From positions 4,269,521 through 4,333,520 of the forward strand of contig CP036272.1 in NCBI GenBank assembly GCA_007745635.1: a stretch of DNA of 64,000 bases, given 5' to 3'. The notes beneath the pieces were generated by a model. The model saw nothing but the letters and a program-made list of their open reading frames with translations, did no database searches and was not told where the DNA came from. Source of the stretch: Stieleria bergensis. GTDB lineage: Bacteria > Planctomycetota > Planctomycetia > Pirellulales > Pirellulaceae. Positions 1 through 8,296 of this stretch are shown in pieces (positions within the stretch are counted from its first letter, which is position 1; every line of letters starts with the position of its first letter). Position numbers and translations under genes: made by a program.

Positions 1-147
1 TGCTGGTCACCAGTCACTCCCGGACTTGATCGCAGCTCTGGCACGCCCCAGAAAAGTCGGCACCGGATCGGCTTCGCCCCTGTAAGCTCCATCAAGTCAT
101 CACCAGAGAGACCAGCAAGAGCTTTAACAGCTGCTGGGACATCCCCC
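1..147 (-). repeat. Recurrent C-terminal coding module, copy 1
   Basis: Read on the minus strand this begins GGGGATGTCCCA and translates as a short acidic tail (GDVPAAVKALAGLSGDDL, then MELTGAKP). It ends at the shared sequence CTGGTGACCAGCA. The same tail occurs near 1681-1812 (minus), 3829-3970 (plus) and, shortened, 5243-5335 (plus). Conservation in translation suggests these are the ends of formerly coding sequences copied around the genome. The reading frame here is not attached to a recognisable gene. The parent protein is unknown to me. Confidence 0.6.
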
Positions 148-230
148 AAATCGATCGATGGTGTGGAAGCGTCCCCAATAGTGGGTAGCACTGAAAGGTT
201 GCGTCCCCTGGCAATTGTGGTGAAGTGAGG

Positions 231-270
231 AATAAACCACGAAGGACACGAAGAGCACGAAGGAGGAGGA
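231..270 (+). repeat. 'Accacgaaggac' interspersed repeat unit
   Basis: The core ACCACGAAGGACACGAAGAG followed by CACGAAGGAGG recurs at about 817-845 (plus) and, inverted, at about 4566-4600 and 4937-4965. In one frame it reads MNHEGHEEHEG, a motif I recognise as a frequent spurious ORF in environmental bacterial genomes. It is best treated as a non-coding repeat unit, not a gene. Confidence 0.6.
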
Positions 271-355
271 CACAATCATCCTCCCGGAACTGTCGCCGAA
301 TCGTCCATGTGCAGCAGAGAACACTTGCTCTCCGGTCGGTGTGCCCAAACCGCAT

Positions 356-453
356 GTAGAACACCTACGGCGTTCGCAGGTTTGATCGTTCCACTGACCC
401 AAGGTGCGCTTCGCGACCTTGGGCTGTGAAAATGGAACACCTACGGCGTTCGG
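356..453 (+). repeat. Two AACACC-box repeats around a hairpin
   Basis: Two copies of the box AACACCTWCGGCGTTCG (356-376 and 433-453) flank a hairpin at 398-423. The hairpin has the arms CCCAAGGT and ACCTTGGG around GCGCTTCGCG. The same box-hairpin-box layout occurs inside both inverted arms and in the tandem copy, so this looks like a small mobile or REP-like unit. No coding function is supported. Confidence 0.7.
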
Positions 454-869
454 CAGGCCAGGCTGACGTTCCTTCGAAGCACATGATCAGAGAAACGCAC
501 TTCGGTAACCTGCCAAAGCAAAGGCGGTGGCTTTCACAATCGCATCCCGATTTCCGAACGCCGAAGGTGTTCTACCCCATAGCCCAGGGTCGCGCAGCGC
601 ACCCTGGGGACAGGCCCCAGGCACATCGTGTCCGAACGCCGTAGGTGTTCTACAACGGATTCGGGAGAGCCGCTTGGAATGCAAGGAACGCCAAGGCATC
701 TTGCCCAAACCCTTGCACTAGAAAACTGACACCAGCGCCGCTGGCCATGCAAACTCTGAGAATCTGCCGGGGACAGTCCACCGAAACTTGCAATCGTCGC
801 AAAACCGGGAATGAACCACGAAGGACGCGAAGAGCACGAAGGAGGTAATCACAATCATCCTCCGCTGCA

Positions 870-1085
870 AAACCTGTGACGGGCGTGTGCAGTTACATGA
901 AGCCGCTGCTGGAGCTTGGCCAGCGGGCGCTGGATCAGCTTGAACGCTGGCAGGACACCGAACACTGGGAACACTGGCGGCAGGCGGTCGGAGTGGCGAT
1001 TGTGCAAGCGGAAAGCTCGAGCACGCTGATTGAGAGTTTTCAACGCGGGGTGATGGTACTGGATGACCAGTGGCTGAGCCGAGTG
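870..1085 (+). other. Segment unique to inverted arm 1
   Basis: Both sides of this segment align with arm 2, but the segment itself is absent there: arm 2 passes directly from the sequence ending ATTCCATCGTTTG to the ACCTCCTCCTTTGTGCTC block. It is open on the plus strand for about 70 residues (876 onwards), with a hydrophilic helical-looking product containing RALDQLERWQD and HWEHWRQAV. It may be an insertion in arm 1 or a deletion in arm 2. The product is not recognised. Confidence 0.45.
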
Positions 1086-1500
1086 CTCCAAACGATGGAA
1101 TTGCTCGACGAGCTGCGGCCAGCCGACCAGGAGCGGCCACCCCCATGATCAACAACAACGGGGCCACGACTGAAGAGCGAAAAATCGAGCTGGTAAACCT
1201 CGATCCGGCTAGCTCTATGTTTTCAGTGAATCCAAACGCGTTAAAACCAAGCGATTTTCATCCAGCGGGCCAATCAAACGCACTCTTACCGCGTCAACAC
1301 ACCGCCACGGCATCAAACGCACGGCCCTTCTAGCTCAGCCGCCCGTTCAAAAACGCCTTGTACACCCAAGTGAAACCAGGCAACCCATCAACGCTCAACC
1401 TCCGTCCCCACATCAGAACTCGGTTGATGGCCTGTTAAGTCAAGTCCACTGCCTCGAATGCGAATGGAGGCAATTGCTGGAAATGGAGAACGCTAATAAG

Positions 1501-1546
1501 CACTAATAGGCACTCATCGATTAGCCTTGATTAGTGCCTATTAGTG
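1501..1546. repeat. ATTAGTG inverted repeat
   Basis: A perfect 14-bp inverted repeat, CACTAATAGGCACT (1501-1514) and AGTGCCTATTAGTG (1533-1546), is separated by 18 bases. Diverged versions of the same AT-rich element occur in the matching positions of the other copies, near 4100-4160 and 5464-5525. The hairpin is best preserved here. Confidence 0.7.
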
Positions 1547-1812
1547 TTCCCGATTCCAGACATCAAACACTCCATCTCTTGTACGACGAGCGTGAAGCAT
1601 GGGGGCAGCGTGAGCCACTGATCAAAACGGGACACTCCACCGTCCCCCTTGCCCAACGCTAAAAAGAGCTTCCGCAAACTTGCTGGTCACCAGTCACTCT
1701 CGGCCTTGACCACAACTCCGGACGCCCCAGGGGCATCGACACCCCCTGCAAGCTCCATCAAGTCATCACCAGAGAGACCATCAAGAGTTTTAACAACAGA
1801 TGGGACATCCCC

Positions 1813-2440
1813 TTTTCACTACTTCCAAGAGCAAAGTCCAAGACGTGCTTGCGGCCTTGGTCATCGACCCCCAGTGCAACCACAGCGGTTTGTTCTTTGC
1901 TTAGCCGAATCCCGTCGAGCATCAAAGCACACCACGTCGTTGATGCCAGGCCTCTGCTACGCAGTTCCTGCACAAACTTGCTTCCAGCTTCTTGCCACAA
2001 TCGCGACACGTTGGAACGTTTGACGCCGGGAGAAGTTGGCTTGATCTCCTGCATCTCCCGAGTGCTAGCACCCGAAACAATCGCCTGGATAATCTGATGT
2101 TGAAGCTGCTGTGGATCCTTGGCAGCACGATCGCTCGCCAGTTCAACTTCTTGACTCTTTCCGTCGCCAGACTTTTTCCGACGCGCGGGTGAATCACGTC
2201 TTCGCGTTCACCTTCGTCGAGAACGCGACCTGGGCTCGAGCCTGCTCGATAGTAGCTCCCCTCGGCCGGAGCATGCTTGATGCCACAAAGCTCAGTGACT
2301 TCAGAGGCCAGACTTCACAGCTCATCTCCCGCACATGACCACGCAAAAAGTCTCGAAAGACGCGGACGGTTTCCGACGCAGGAACTTGTCCAAGGGATTC
2401 AATAAGATTAACTTCGTTAAGATGGTCTCCCCGTCGGTTG
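1813..2440 (-). pseudogene. IS256-family transposase remnant
   Basis: Translating the minus strand through two corrected frames gives a continuous IS256 (mutator-type) transposase start. It includes VPASETVRVFRDFLRGHVRE, ELCGIKHAPAEGSYYRAGS, EREDVIHPRV, VSRLWQEAGSKFVQELRSR and then CALMLDGIRLSKEQTAVVAL. One base is missing near 2303-2307 (between CEV and SEVTELCG) and another near 2174-2180 (between HPRV and RKKSGDGK). The protein stops after the residues ALGSSE, where the repeat module of arm 1 begins, so more than half of a normal transposase of about 400 residues is lost, including most of the catalytic domain. It cannot be functional. Confidence 0.85.
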
Positions 2441-2500
2441 CAGCCGACGTAAATTGAAAGGTTTCCGGAGGGCAGATTCTGCCCTCCGGGAGACCATCTT
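2419..2500. repeat. Three-stem structured element
   Basis: An outer perfect inverted repeat, AAGATGGTCTCC (2419-2430) with GGAGACCATCTT (2489-2500), encloses two further hairpins. These are CGTCGG/CCGACG (2432-2449) and a 10-bp stem CCGGAGGGCA/TGCCCTCCGG (2465-2489). As single-stranded DNA or RNA this folds as a three-way junction. It sits between the start of the IS256 remnant and the secreted-protein gene at 2542. It may be an insertion-sequence end, a small non-autonomous element or an RNA structure. Confidence 0.6.
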
Positions 2501-2541
2501 TCAAGTTTTAGCAATTCGCGGGACACTTCCATGTGGGGTTG

Positions 2542-3684
2542 ATGATGGTGTTATATTTTCGCGCAAAGCTTAGTGTTCTATTTTTGGCTTCTTGTGCGCT
2601 CGGTTTCGGGCAAGTTACTTCTGCGCAGGAGGAGAGGAAGTCGCCACCTCCTCGAATAGACCCCTCGCGTATCGTTAGGGTTCCCGTCCCGGGACCAGGC
2701 ACGAAAGTGTGGAAGGGGGAGGGCGATGTCCAGGCTAAGAAACGCTACGCTCTTGAGTTCGAGAAAACCCTGAAGCCCTACAAAGATGTTCTTATTCAGA
2801 ACGAGCGTAGAGTTCAAATTGTCGAGCAAAGGATTTTCCAAACTGCAGCAACAGCTTTGAACGAAAGTATTTGGTCGACAGGGTTTGTCGCTCGCGACCC
2901 CAAAAACGCCATTCTTCATGTTGGTTTGGTTAATCTCGTGCCAGGTAAGGGCGTTGTGGGTAGAGCGGATTGCATTTTAAAAAAGGGGGGGGATGGAGAT
3001 GCTGAGAGTGAATCGCCTGCACTTGTTCCATCAGGAATGACTCGCAAATGCGGAGTGGCCTTGGTTATTGCAGGAACCGGCGAAGCGATCTTCGATGGTA
3101 TGAAAGAAAAGGTGACTGGTGGATCGGATTTGCTCAGGTTAATGGTATATATTCCTCCAGAGCTTTATCCTGTCGCGTCCGCATCGGGAATTTTCGTGGG
3201 GCTTCCGAGTGAACGCAAGTACCGCGAATTTCTCGCGAAGCTTCCTGATGAGATTCGTGAATTTGAATCTGGCGAGCGGGAGTTAGTTTATTTCAACACC
3301 AAAACGGGCTTGCATACGAGTCTATATTTGCATGCAAAACATCACATGCCTTTTCGATTGGAGCGTTACGCACTTGGCAAGCCTGTCAGAACTGCCAAGA
3401 TGAGCGAAGAAGAGTTTGCTGAGTTAAGCAAATTCGAGTCTAGGTACATTTTTCAATCGACCGTATCTAGTTGGACGGTGGACCCAAAAACTTCCGCAGT
3501 CGAAATAGTCGACTGCACCCTTTCTCAAAGCATTGAATCAACCGCATTCGGCAACGCTGGGGTTGTTCGCATTAGCAACAAGTTTTTCATGCTCAACAAG
3601 GGTGATTCAAGATTGGAGGCATTTTTCGATCCGGCGATGCACGGCGTCATCCTCCCTCCGATAGCCCAAAGCAAAACGAAGTAG
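2542..3684 (+). CDS. Secreted protein of unknown function
   Basis: The product is about 380 residues. An ATG at 2542 (alternatives: GTG 2533, ATG 2545) gives a classical signal peptide: a basic FRAK stretch, a hydrophobic core SVLFLASCALGF, and a likely cleavage after TSAQ. The mature part begins with a Pro-rich linker (RKSPPPRIDP). It has no transmembrane segment and no motif I recognise. A stretch near residues 130-200 contains a run of Gs in the DNA coding KKGGDGDAES. The gene stands alone between the inverted repeat arms, and its codons look more A/T-rich than those of the housekeeping genes to the right, which suggests acquisition with the island. It may act in the periplasm or outside the cell. 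No function is assigned. Confidence 0.7.
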   Translation: MMVLYFRAKLSVLFLASCALGFGQVTSAQEERKSPPPRIDPSRIVRVPVPGPGTKVWKGEGDVQAKKRYALEFEKTLKPYKDVLIQNERRVQIVEQRIFQTAATALNESIWSTGFVARDPKNAILHVGLVNLVPGKGVVGRADCILKKGGDGDAESESPALVPSGMTRKCGVALVIAGTGEAIFDGMKEKVTGGSDLLRLMVYIPPELYPVASASGIFVGLPSERKYREFLAKLPDEIREFESGERELVYFNTKTGLHTSLYLHAKHHMPFRLERYALGKPVRTAKMSEEEFAELSKFESRYIFQSTVSSWTVDPKTSAVEIVDCTLSQSIESTAFGNAGVVRISNKFFMLNKGDSRLEAFFDPAMHGVILPPIAQSKTK

Positions 3685-3717
3685 GTAATCCAATGTTGAA
3701 TGTTCTAATGTGTTTGG

Positions 3718-3960
3718 GTGTTAACTGCTTTCCTCAATGGGCAAGCTGATGCGATTGAAGGTGATGAACCTATTTCGGTGACAGGTGCAATTGAAGCTGT
3801 TGTCGATAAGGACACTGGTGCAACCACAGGGGATGTCCCATCTGTTCTTAAAACTGCTGATGGCCTGTCTGATGATGACTTAGTGGAGCTTGCAGGGGCG
3901 AAACCGATCAGGTGCCGACGTCCCCGGGACGTCCGGAACTGTGATCCAGGCCGAGAGTGA
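3718..3960 (+). pseudogene. Short ORF ending in the acidic C-terminal module
   Basis: A GTG-started frame of 80 codons runs into the repeat module (GDVPSVLKTADGLSDDDL). Upstream in another frame is MLNVLMCLGV, which would join to LTAFLNGQADA by a one-base change, so a signal peptide disrupted by a frameshift is plausible. The last 25 residues (KPIRCRRPRDVRNCDPGRE) differ from the other copies of the module, indicating a second frame error. It may be the decayed end of an exported protein, or a small gene following the 2542-3684 gene. Confidence 0.4.
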
Positions 3961-4870
3961 CTGGTGACCAGCAAGCTTGCGGAGGCCCTTTTTAGCGTTG
4001 GGCAATGGGGACGGTGGAATGTCGCGTTTCGAAAAGTGGCTCACGCTGCCCCATGCTTCACGCTCGTCGTACAAGAGACGGAATGTTCGACGTCTCGAAT
4101 CGGGAACACCAGTAGGCACTCATTGATTCGTGTTGATAAGTGCTGATTAGCGTTCTCCATTTCCAGCAATTGCCTCCATTCGCATTCGAGGCTGTGGACT
4201 TGACTTAACAGGCCATCAACCGAGTTCTGATGTGGGGACGGATTTTGAGCCCTGATGGGTTGCCTGGTTTCACTTGGGTGTCCAAGGCGTTTTTGGGTTG
4301 GGCGGCTGTGCTAGAAGGGCCGTGCGTTTGACGCTGTGGCGATGTGTTGACGCGGTAAGAGTGCGTTTGCTTGGCCCGGTGGATTGAAATGGCTTGGTTT
4401 TGACGGCTTTGGAGTCAGTAAAGACAAACCGCTAGCCAGATCGAGTTTCATCGGCTCTATTTTTCGCTCATCGGTCGTGGCCCCGTTGTTGTCGATCATG
4501 GTGGTGGTCGCTCCTGGTTGGCCGGCCGCAGTTCGTCGAGCGATTCCATCGTTTGTAGCGACCTCCTCCTTTGTGCTCTTCGCGTCCTTTGTGGTTTATC
4601 CCCGTCTTCGCGGCGATTGCGAGTTTCAGCGGACTGTCCCAGGCAGATTATCAGCGTTTGCATGGCCAGCGGCGCTGGTGTCAGCTTTCTAGTGCAAGGG
4701 TTTGGGCGAGATGCCTTGGCGTTCCTTGTATTCCAAGCGGCTATCCCGAACCCGTTGTAGAACACCTTCGGCGTTCGGAAATCTTGTGCCTGGGGCCTGC
4801 CCCCAGGGTGCGCTGCGCGACCCTGGGCTATGGGGTAGAACACCTTCGGCGTTCAGGCATTCGATCCGGA
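3829..4870 (+). repeat. Composite repeat, inverted arm 2
   Basis: This is the plus-strand counterpart of 540-1812. It contains the acidic module (3829-3970), a 35-codon open frame starting MSRFEKWLTLPHASRSSYKR at 4019-4126, the AATTGCCTCCATTCGC block (about 4167-4560), the ACCTCCTCCTTTGTGCTC unit, and a box-hairpin-box with boxes at 4757-4778 and 4835-4855 and a hairpin at 4802-4827. With arm 1 it forms an inverted repeat of roughly 1 kb around a central segment of about 2 kb. Confidence 0.75.
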
Positions 4871-4924
4871 CTGGCATTCGAGACTGGGGACGGTCCCAGT
4901 CCAATGAGCCGAGATGTCTATCGC

Positions 4925-5225
4925 AACTCCCCCCTTCGTGCTCTTCGTGTCCTTCGTGGTTCATTCCCGGTTTTGCGACGATTGCAAGTTTCAGCGGACT
5001 GTCCCCGACAGATTATGAGCGTTTGCATGGCCAGCGGCGCTGGTGTCAGCTTTCTAGTGCAAGGGTTTGGGCGAGATGCCTTGTACTTGCTTGTGTTCTC
5101 ATGGGCTTAACAGCTCCATTTGTAGAACACCTTCGGCGTTCGGAGACGATGTGTGTGGGGTCTGTCCCCAGGGTGCGCTGCGCGACCCTGGGCTATGGGG
5201 TAGAACACCTTCGGCGTTCGGAAAC
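4925..5225 (+). repeat. Tandem copy of the repeat's distal part
   Basis: This segment repeats 4566-4857 in the same orientation: the CCTTCGTGCTCTTCG unit, a block containing CATGGCCAGCGGCGCTGG, a box (5122-5143), the hairpin CCCAGGGT/ACCCTGGG (5167-5192) and a second box (5200-5221). It diverges just before the first box, where the other copy has CATTCCAAGCGG-type sequence. A direct duplication inside the island is the simplest explanation. Confidence 0.7.
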
Positions 5226-5242
5226 TTCGGTGTGATGACTTT

Positions 5243-5420
5243 GTTGATCTTACTGGGGCGAAGACGATCAGGTGCCGACTTCCCTGAGACGTGCCAGTGC
5301 CTTGATAAAAGCCCGTAGTTTCTGGTGACCAACTAGTTTATGTAAGCTCTTTTTAGCGTCGGGCAATGGGGACGGTGGGATGTCTCGTTTCGATCAGTGG
5401 CTCACGCTGCCCCATGCTAT
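5243..5420 (+). repeat. Degenerate third copy of module and SRFD piece
   Basis: GATCTTACTGGGGCGAAGAC aligns with the end of the acidic module, but the frame closes soon after in TGA. After the shared TTTTTAGCGTCGGGCAATGG comes ATG TCT CGT TTC GAT CAG TGG (5379 onwards), the N-terminal piece MSRFDQWLTLPHA seen in arm 2. The copy then loses similarity. The boundary between the two pieces is the same in every copy. Confidence 0.6.
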
Positions 5421-5787
5421 GCTGGTCGTACAAAAGACGCAATGTTCGACGTGCCGAGTCAGGAACACTCATAGGCACTAATCAACGCTAATTGATGAGT
5501 GCGGATGAGTGCTTATTAGCGTTCTGCATTTCCTGCGACTGCCTCCATTCCCGCTCGAGGCTGTCCAACCAGCATGCAGGACCAACGAGTGCTACATTTG
5601 GTTTTTGGGGGACAGTGGTTCTACCGAATGCGAACATGTTCAAAGCAGTGGTGCGTGCAAGTACGGCACCCGACAAGACTGGGCATTTATTGCAGCGCCC
5701 AACGAAAACAATCCTAGAACGCTCCCAACAGTCTACAGCCCCGTTGTATCGACCATCCCAACTGGATCCCCTTGCAAATAGGTGTCA
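5421..5787. other. Intergenic end of the repeat island
   Basis: This holds a diverged ATTAGTG element (about 5464-5525) and, on the minus strand, a tail reading LDSLEREWRQSQEMQNANKH that resembles the same tail within the larger arms. Beyond about 5600 I see no repeat or gene before the end of recG. Confidence 0.5.
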
Positions 5788-7932
5788 TTACGTGACGTCT
5801 CCAACGTTGAGGGTCGATGCATATCGGCGCATCATTTGTTTTCGTAGCGATTGGTAGGATTCTGATTCCAACTTGGGATCTTGATCAATGATGTCCTGTG
5901 CGATTTGCCGGGCAACTTGTAGCACATCGATGTCTTCGACGATGTCTGCGATGCGCATCGCTGGCATTCCGCTTTGCCGCCAACCCAAGACATCCCCTGG
6001 TCCTCGCAGCTTGAAATCGGCCTCGGCCAGTTCGAATCCATCATGAACTGTTTCAAACGTTTTCAGACGCTCAATCTCGTCGGGGTTTTGCTCACCACTG
6101 GTGAACACACAGACATGTCCGGTGTGTGAGCTTCGTGAGATACGACCGCGCAGCTGGTGCAACTGGGCCAACCCGAAACGCTCAGCGCTCATGATCGTCA
6201 TCACGGTGGCGTTGGGAACGTCAATGCCAACCTCGATCACGGTGGTCGTGACCAGCAGATCGATTTCGCCATCGGCGAATGATTCCATGACGCGTTGCTT
6301 TTCATCATTCGGCATTTTGCCGTGCAACAAGGCGACGCTGTAGTCGGCGAACTGTTTCTGGGAAAGCTCCTTGAACACCGTCAGCACCGACGAGACATCT
6401 TCGTCTTCGTCGCTGTCACTGGACGAAGCGACGCGTGGAGCCACGACATAGGCTTGTCGCCCTTCATCCAAACGTTGCTTGACAAAGCCCCACCAACGCT
6501 GTGTCCATTGTCCGCGTCCCAGATAAGTCTTCACCGTGCCTCGCCCCGGCGGCTTTTCGCGCAGGGTCGTCAATTCAGTATCGCCAAACACAGTCATCGC
6601 AACCGAACGTGGAATCGGCGTCGCACTCATGACGAGGTAATGCGGATCGACACCGCCGCTGCGAAAAGAACCACGTTGGCCCACGCCGAACTTGTGCTGT
6701 TCGTCAATCACACAGAGTCCCAGATTGGCGAACTCGATGCCATGCAAAAGCGATTGAGTGCCAACAATCAGATCAACCTCTCCACCGGCCACTGCAGCCA
6801 AGGTGTCGCGGCGTTCCTTTGCCGACAAAGATCCGCATAACAGTCCGATCGTCACACGACTATCGGCCAACATTCGCGTCAAGGTTTCATAATGCTGTCG
6901 CGCAAGCACTTCCGTGGGCGCCATCAACGCCGCTTGCTGCTTGTTACCAACCGCTAGCATCATTCCATAGATTGCAACCACGGTTTTGCCGCTGCCAACG
7001 TCGCCTTGTAACAGGCGATTCATGGGATACTTTCGCGACATGTCTTCACTGATCTGCCGCATCGCGCTGCGTTGATCATCGGTCAGTTCAAAGGGAAACC
7101 GATTGATGATCCGCGTGTCTAGCAGATTGGAGGTTTCCATCGAAACGGATTGCATGCTGTCCTGGAGTGATTTTCGGCGTGTTGCCAGCGCCAACTGCAT
7201 CACCAACAACTCTTGGAATACAAAACGCATCCGCGCGGCCTTCAAATGATCCTTATCGTCAGGCCAGTGGATCTGCTTGATTGCCTGGTTGATCTCCAGC
7301 AACGGCAGCTGCAACGAGAATTCAGCGGCGCGGAGCCGCTGGGTGGCTAAGTCACGCAATTCAGTAGGCAGGACCTCCGGCAGATCGTCCGCCAGCGGTT
7401 CGATAACCAACTGGATGATGCGGCGAATCTCATGCTGCTTCATCCCTTCGGTCAATGGATAGATGGGCAGAATGCGTGGCGTTTCGATCTCGCCGTCGGT
7501 TTTATCTAGGTACGTAATCTTTGGATGGGACATTTGCAGCCCCATCCCGCTGACCTTTGGTGTGCCTTGGATCATCAGCTTACGCCCGTAGGTCAGCTGC
7601 TCGGCACGAAAGGGTTGATTGAAGAAAACGATCCGAATGGCGCCGGTCTCGTTTTCGAGCACCGCACCCAAGATCGATCGGGTCGGTGAAGACGAACGCA
7701 GTTCCACATCAGCGATCGTTCCAATTAAGGACGCCTCGACCCCCTCCTTGAGCTGATCGATTCGGCACGGTGGCGCTGGGAACTCATAATCCCGTGGAAA
7801 GAAAAACAGCATGTCTCCCGCCGTCCGCAGATTCAATCGCTGCAATAACTGAGCGCGGAGATTGCCGATGCCGGCAATGCTTGCCGCAGGGCTGCCGAGA
7901 GTGATCGACGGTTCGGATTTGCTATCTTCCAT
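5788..7932 (-). CDS. recG: ATP-dependent DNA helicase RecG
   Basis: The 714 residues match the usual RecG length. An N-terminal wedge/OB region (about 20-160) precedes a superfamily 2 helicase core with Walker A GDVGSGKT (310-317), the RecG-type DEQH box (410-413) followed by KFGVGQR, motif III VMSATPIPRS, and a C-terminal motor with TTVIEVGIDVPNA and QLRGRISRS. RecG remodels stalled replication forks and branched DNA in the cytoplasm. The ATG at 7932 is preceded by a purine-poor region without a clear ribosome-binding site. The gene stands alone, transcribed towards the repeat island. All key helicase motifs are intact. Confidence 0.97.
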   Translation of the reverse strand: MEDSKSEPSITLGSPAASIAGIGNLRAQLLQRLNLRTAGDMLFFFPRDYEFPAPPCRIDQLKEGVEASLIGTIADVELRSSSPTRSILGAVLENETGAIRIVFFNQPFRAEQLTYGRKLMIQGTPKVSGMGLQMSHPKITYLDKTDGEIETPRILPIYPLTEGMKQHEIRRIIQLVIEPLADDLPEVLPTELRDLATQRLRAAEFSLQLPLLEINQAIKQIHWPDDKDHLKAARMRFVFQELLVMQLALATRRKSLQDSMQSVSMETSNLLDTRIINRFPFELTDDQRSAMRQISEDMSRKYPMNRLLQGDVGSGKTVVAIYGMMLAVGNKQQAALMAPTEVLARQHYETLTRMLADSRVTIGLLCGSLSAKERRDTLAAVAGGEVDLIVGTQSLLHGIEFANLGLCVIDEQHKFGVGQRGSFRSGGVDPHYLVMSATPIPRSVAMTVFGDTELTTLREKPPGRGTVKTYLGRGQWTQRWWGFVKQRLDEGRQAYVVAPRVASSSDSDEDEDVSSVLTVFKELSQKQFADYSVALLHGKMPNDEKQRVMESFADGEIDLLVTTTVIEVGIDVPNATVMTIMSAERFGLAQLHQLRGRISRSSHTGHVCVFTSGEQNPDEIERLKTFETVHDGFELAEADFKLRGPGDVLGWRQSGMPAMRIADIVEDIDVLQVARQIAQDIIDQDPKLESESYQSLRKQMMRRYASTLNVGDVT

Positions 7933-8296
7933 TAAATGCTAGCAAGACCAGAGGGAGAAACTTCTAACCAATCCAACGAAGTGAAGTGCCACTTTAACGG
8001 CCATTCTACAAAATACCACCGGTGCCACCGACGACTCACTTCGCGGCGACAAATTTGGGTGCAGGCACTCTGGACACTCGCCATTGCGGCGTCAATCTGA
8101 GCGTCAGCCACAGAACACCCCGCGTCAGCTGAGCAACCGCCGCCCAGACCGTCCTCGCGCCCCCTGTTCAGCAACTGGACGAATGAGATAATTGTTTGGC
8201 GACCTAAATTGGACGGTCAGATCATTGGCCGGTGAAATCATTCGTCAGGGCGCTTCGCTACGTTGCCCTGGACGATCCCTGCTCGGACAGAGTTTC

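Larger units (their letters stand above)
540..1812 (-). repeat. Composite repeat, inverted arm 1
   Basis: This stretch, read on the minus strand, matches 3829-4870 on the plus strand in the same order. The order is: acidic C-terminal module, CTGGTGACCAGCA, a piece reading (V/M)SRFxxWLTLP, an ATTAGTG hairpin zone, a block of about 450 bp containing AATTGCCTCCATTCGCATTC, the ACCACGAAGG unit, and a box-hairpin-box (554-575, 583-608, 632-653). The copies differ by many substitutions and small indels. About 210 bp (roughly 870-1085) are present only in this arm. No intact gene is visible inside it. Confidence 0.75.

Noticed and set aside
398-423. Possible transcription terminator at the CCCAAGGT hairpin
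   Set aside because: No T-run follows on either strand and no gene ends there. The same hairpin recurs inside the repeat units.
1488-1552. Possible attC/integron recombination site at the ATTAGTG hairpin
   Set aside because: It lacks the GTTRRRY core and inverse-core spacing of attC. It is only a repeated inverted element.
4702-5235. Plus-strand frame of about 177 codons through the repeat island
   Set aside because: It reads through the box, hairpin and duplicated units with translation typical of repeats (for example VEHLRRSE), not of a protein.
5492-5857. Plus-strand 121-codon frame before recG
   Set aside because: It overlaps the end of recG in antisense and begins in repeat DNA. No domain or signal.
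7932-8174. Minus-strand 80-codon frame whose stop overlaps the recG start
   Set aside because: It has no recognisable domain, no ribosome-binding site and an atypical composition. The overlap (TAATG) alone is not enough.
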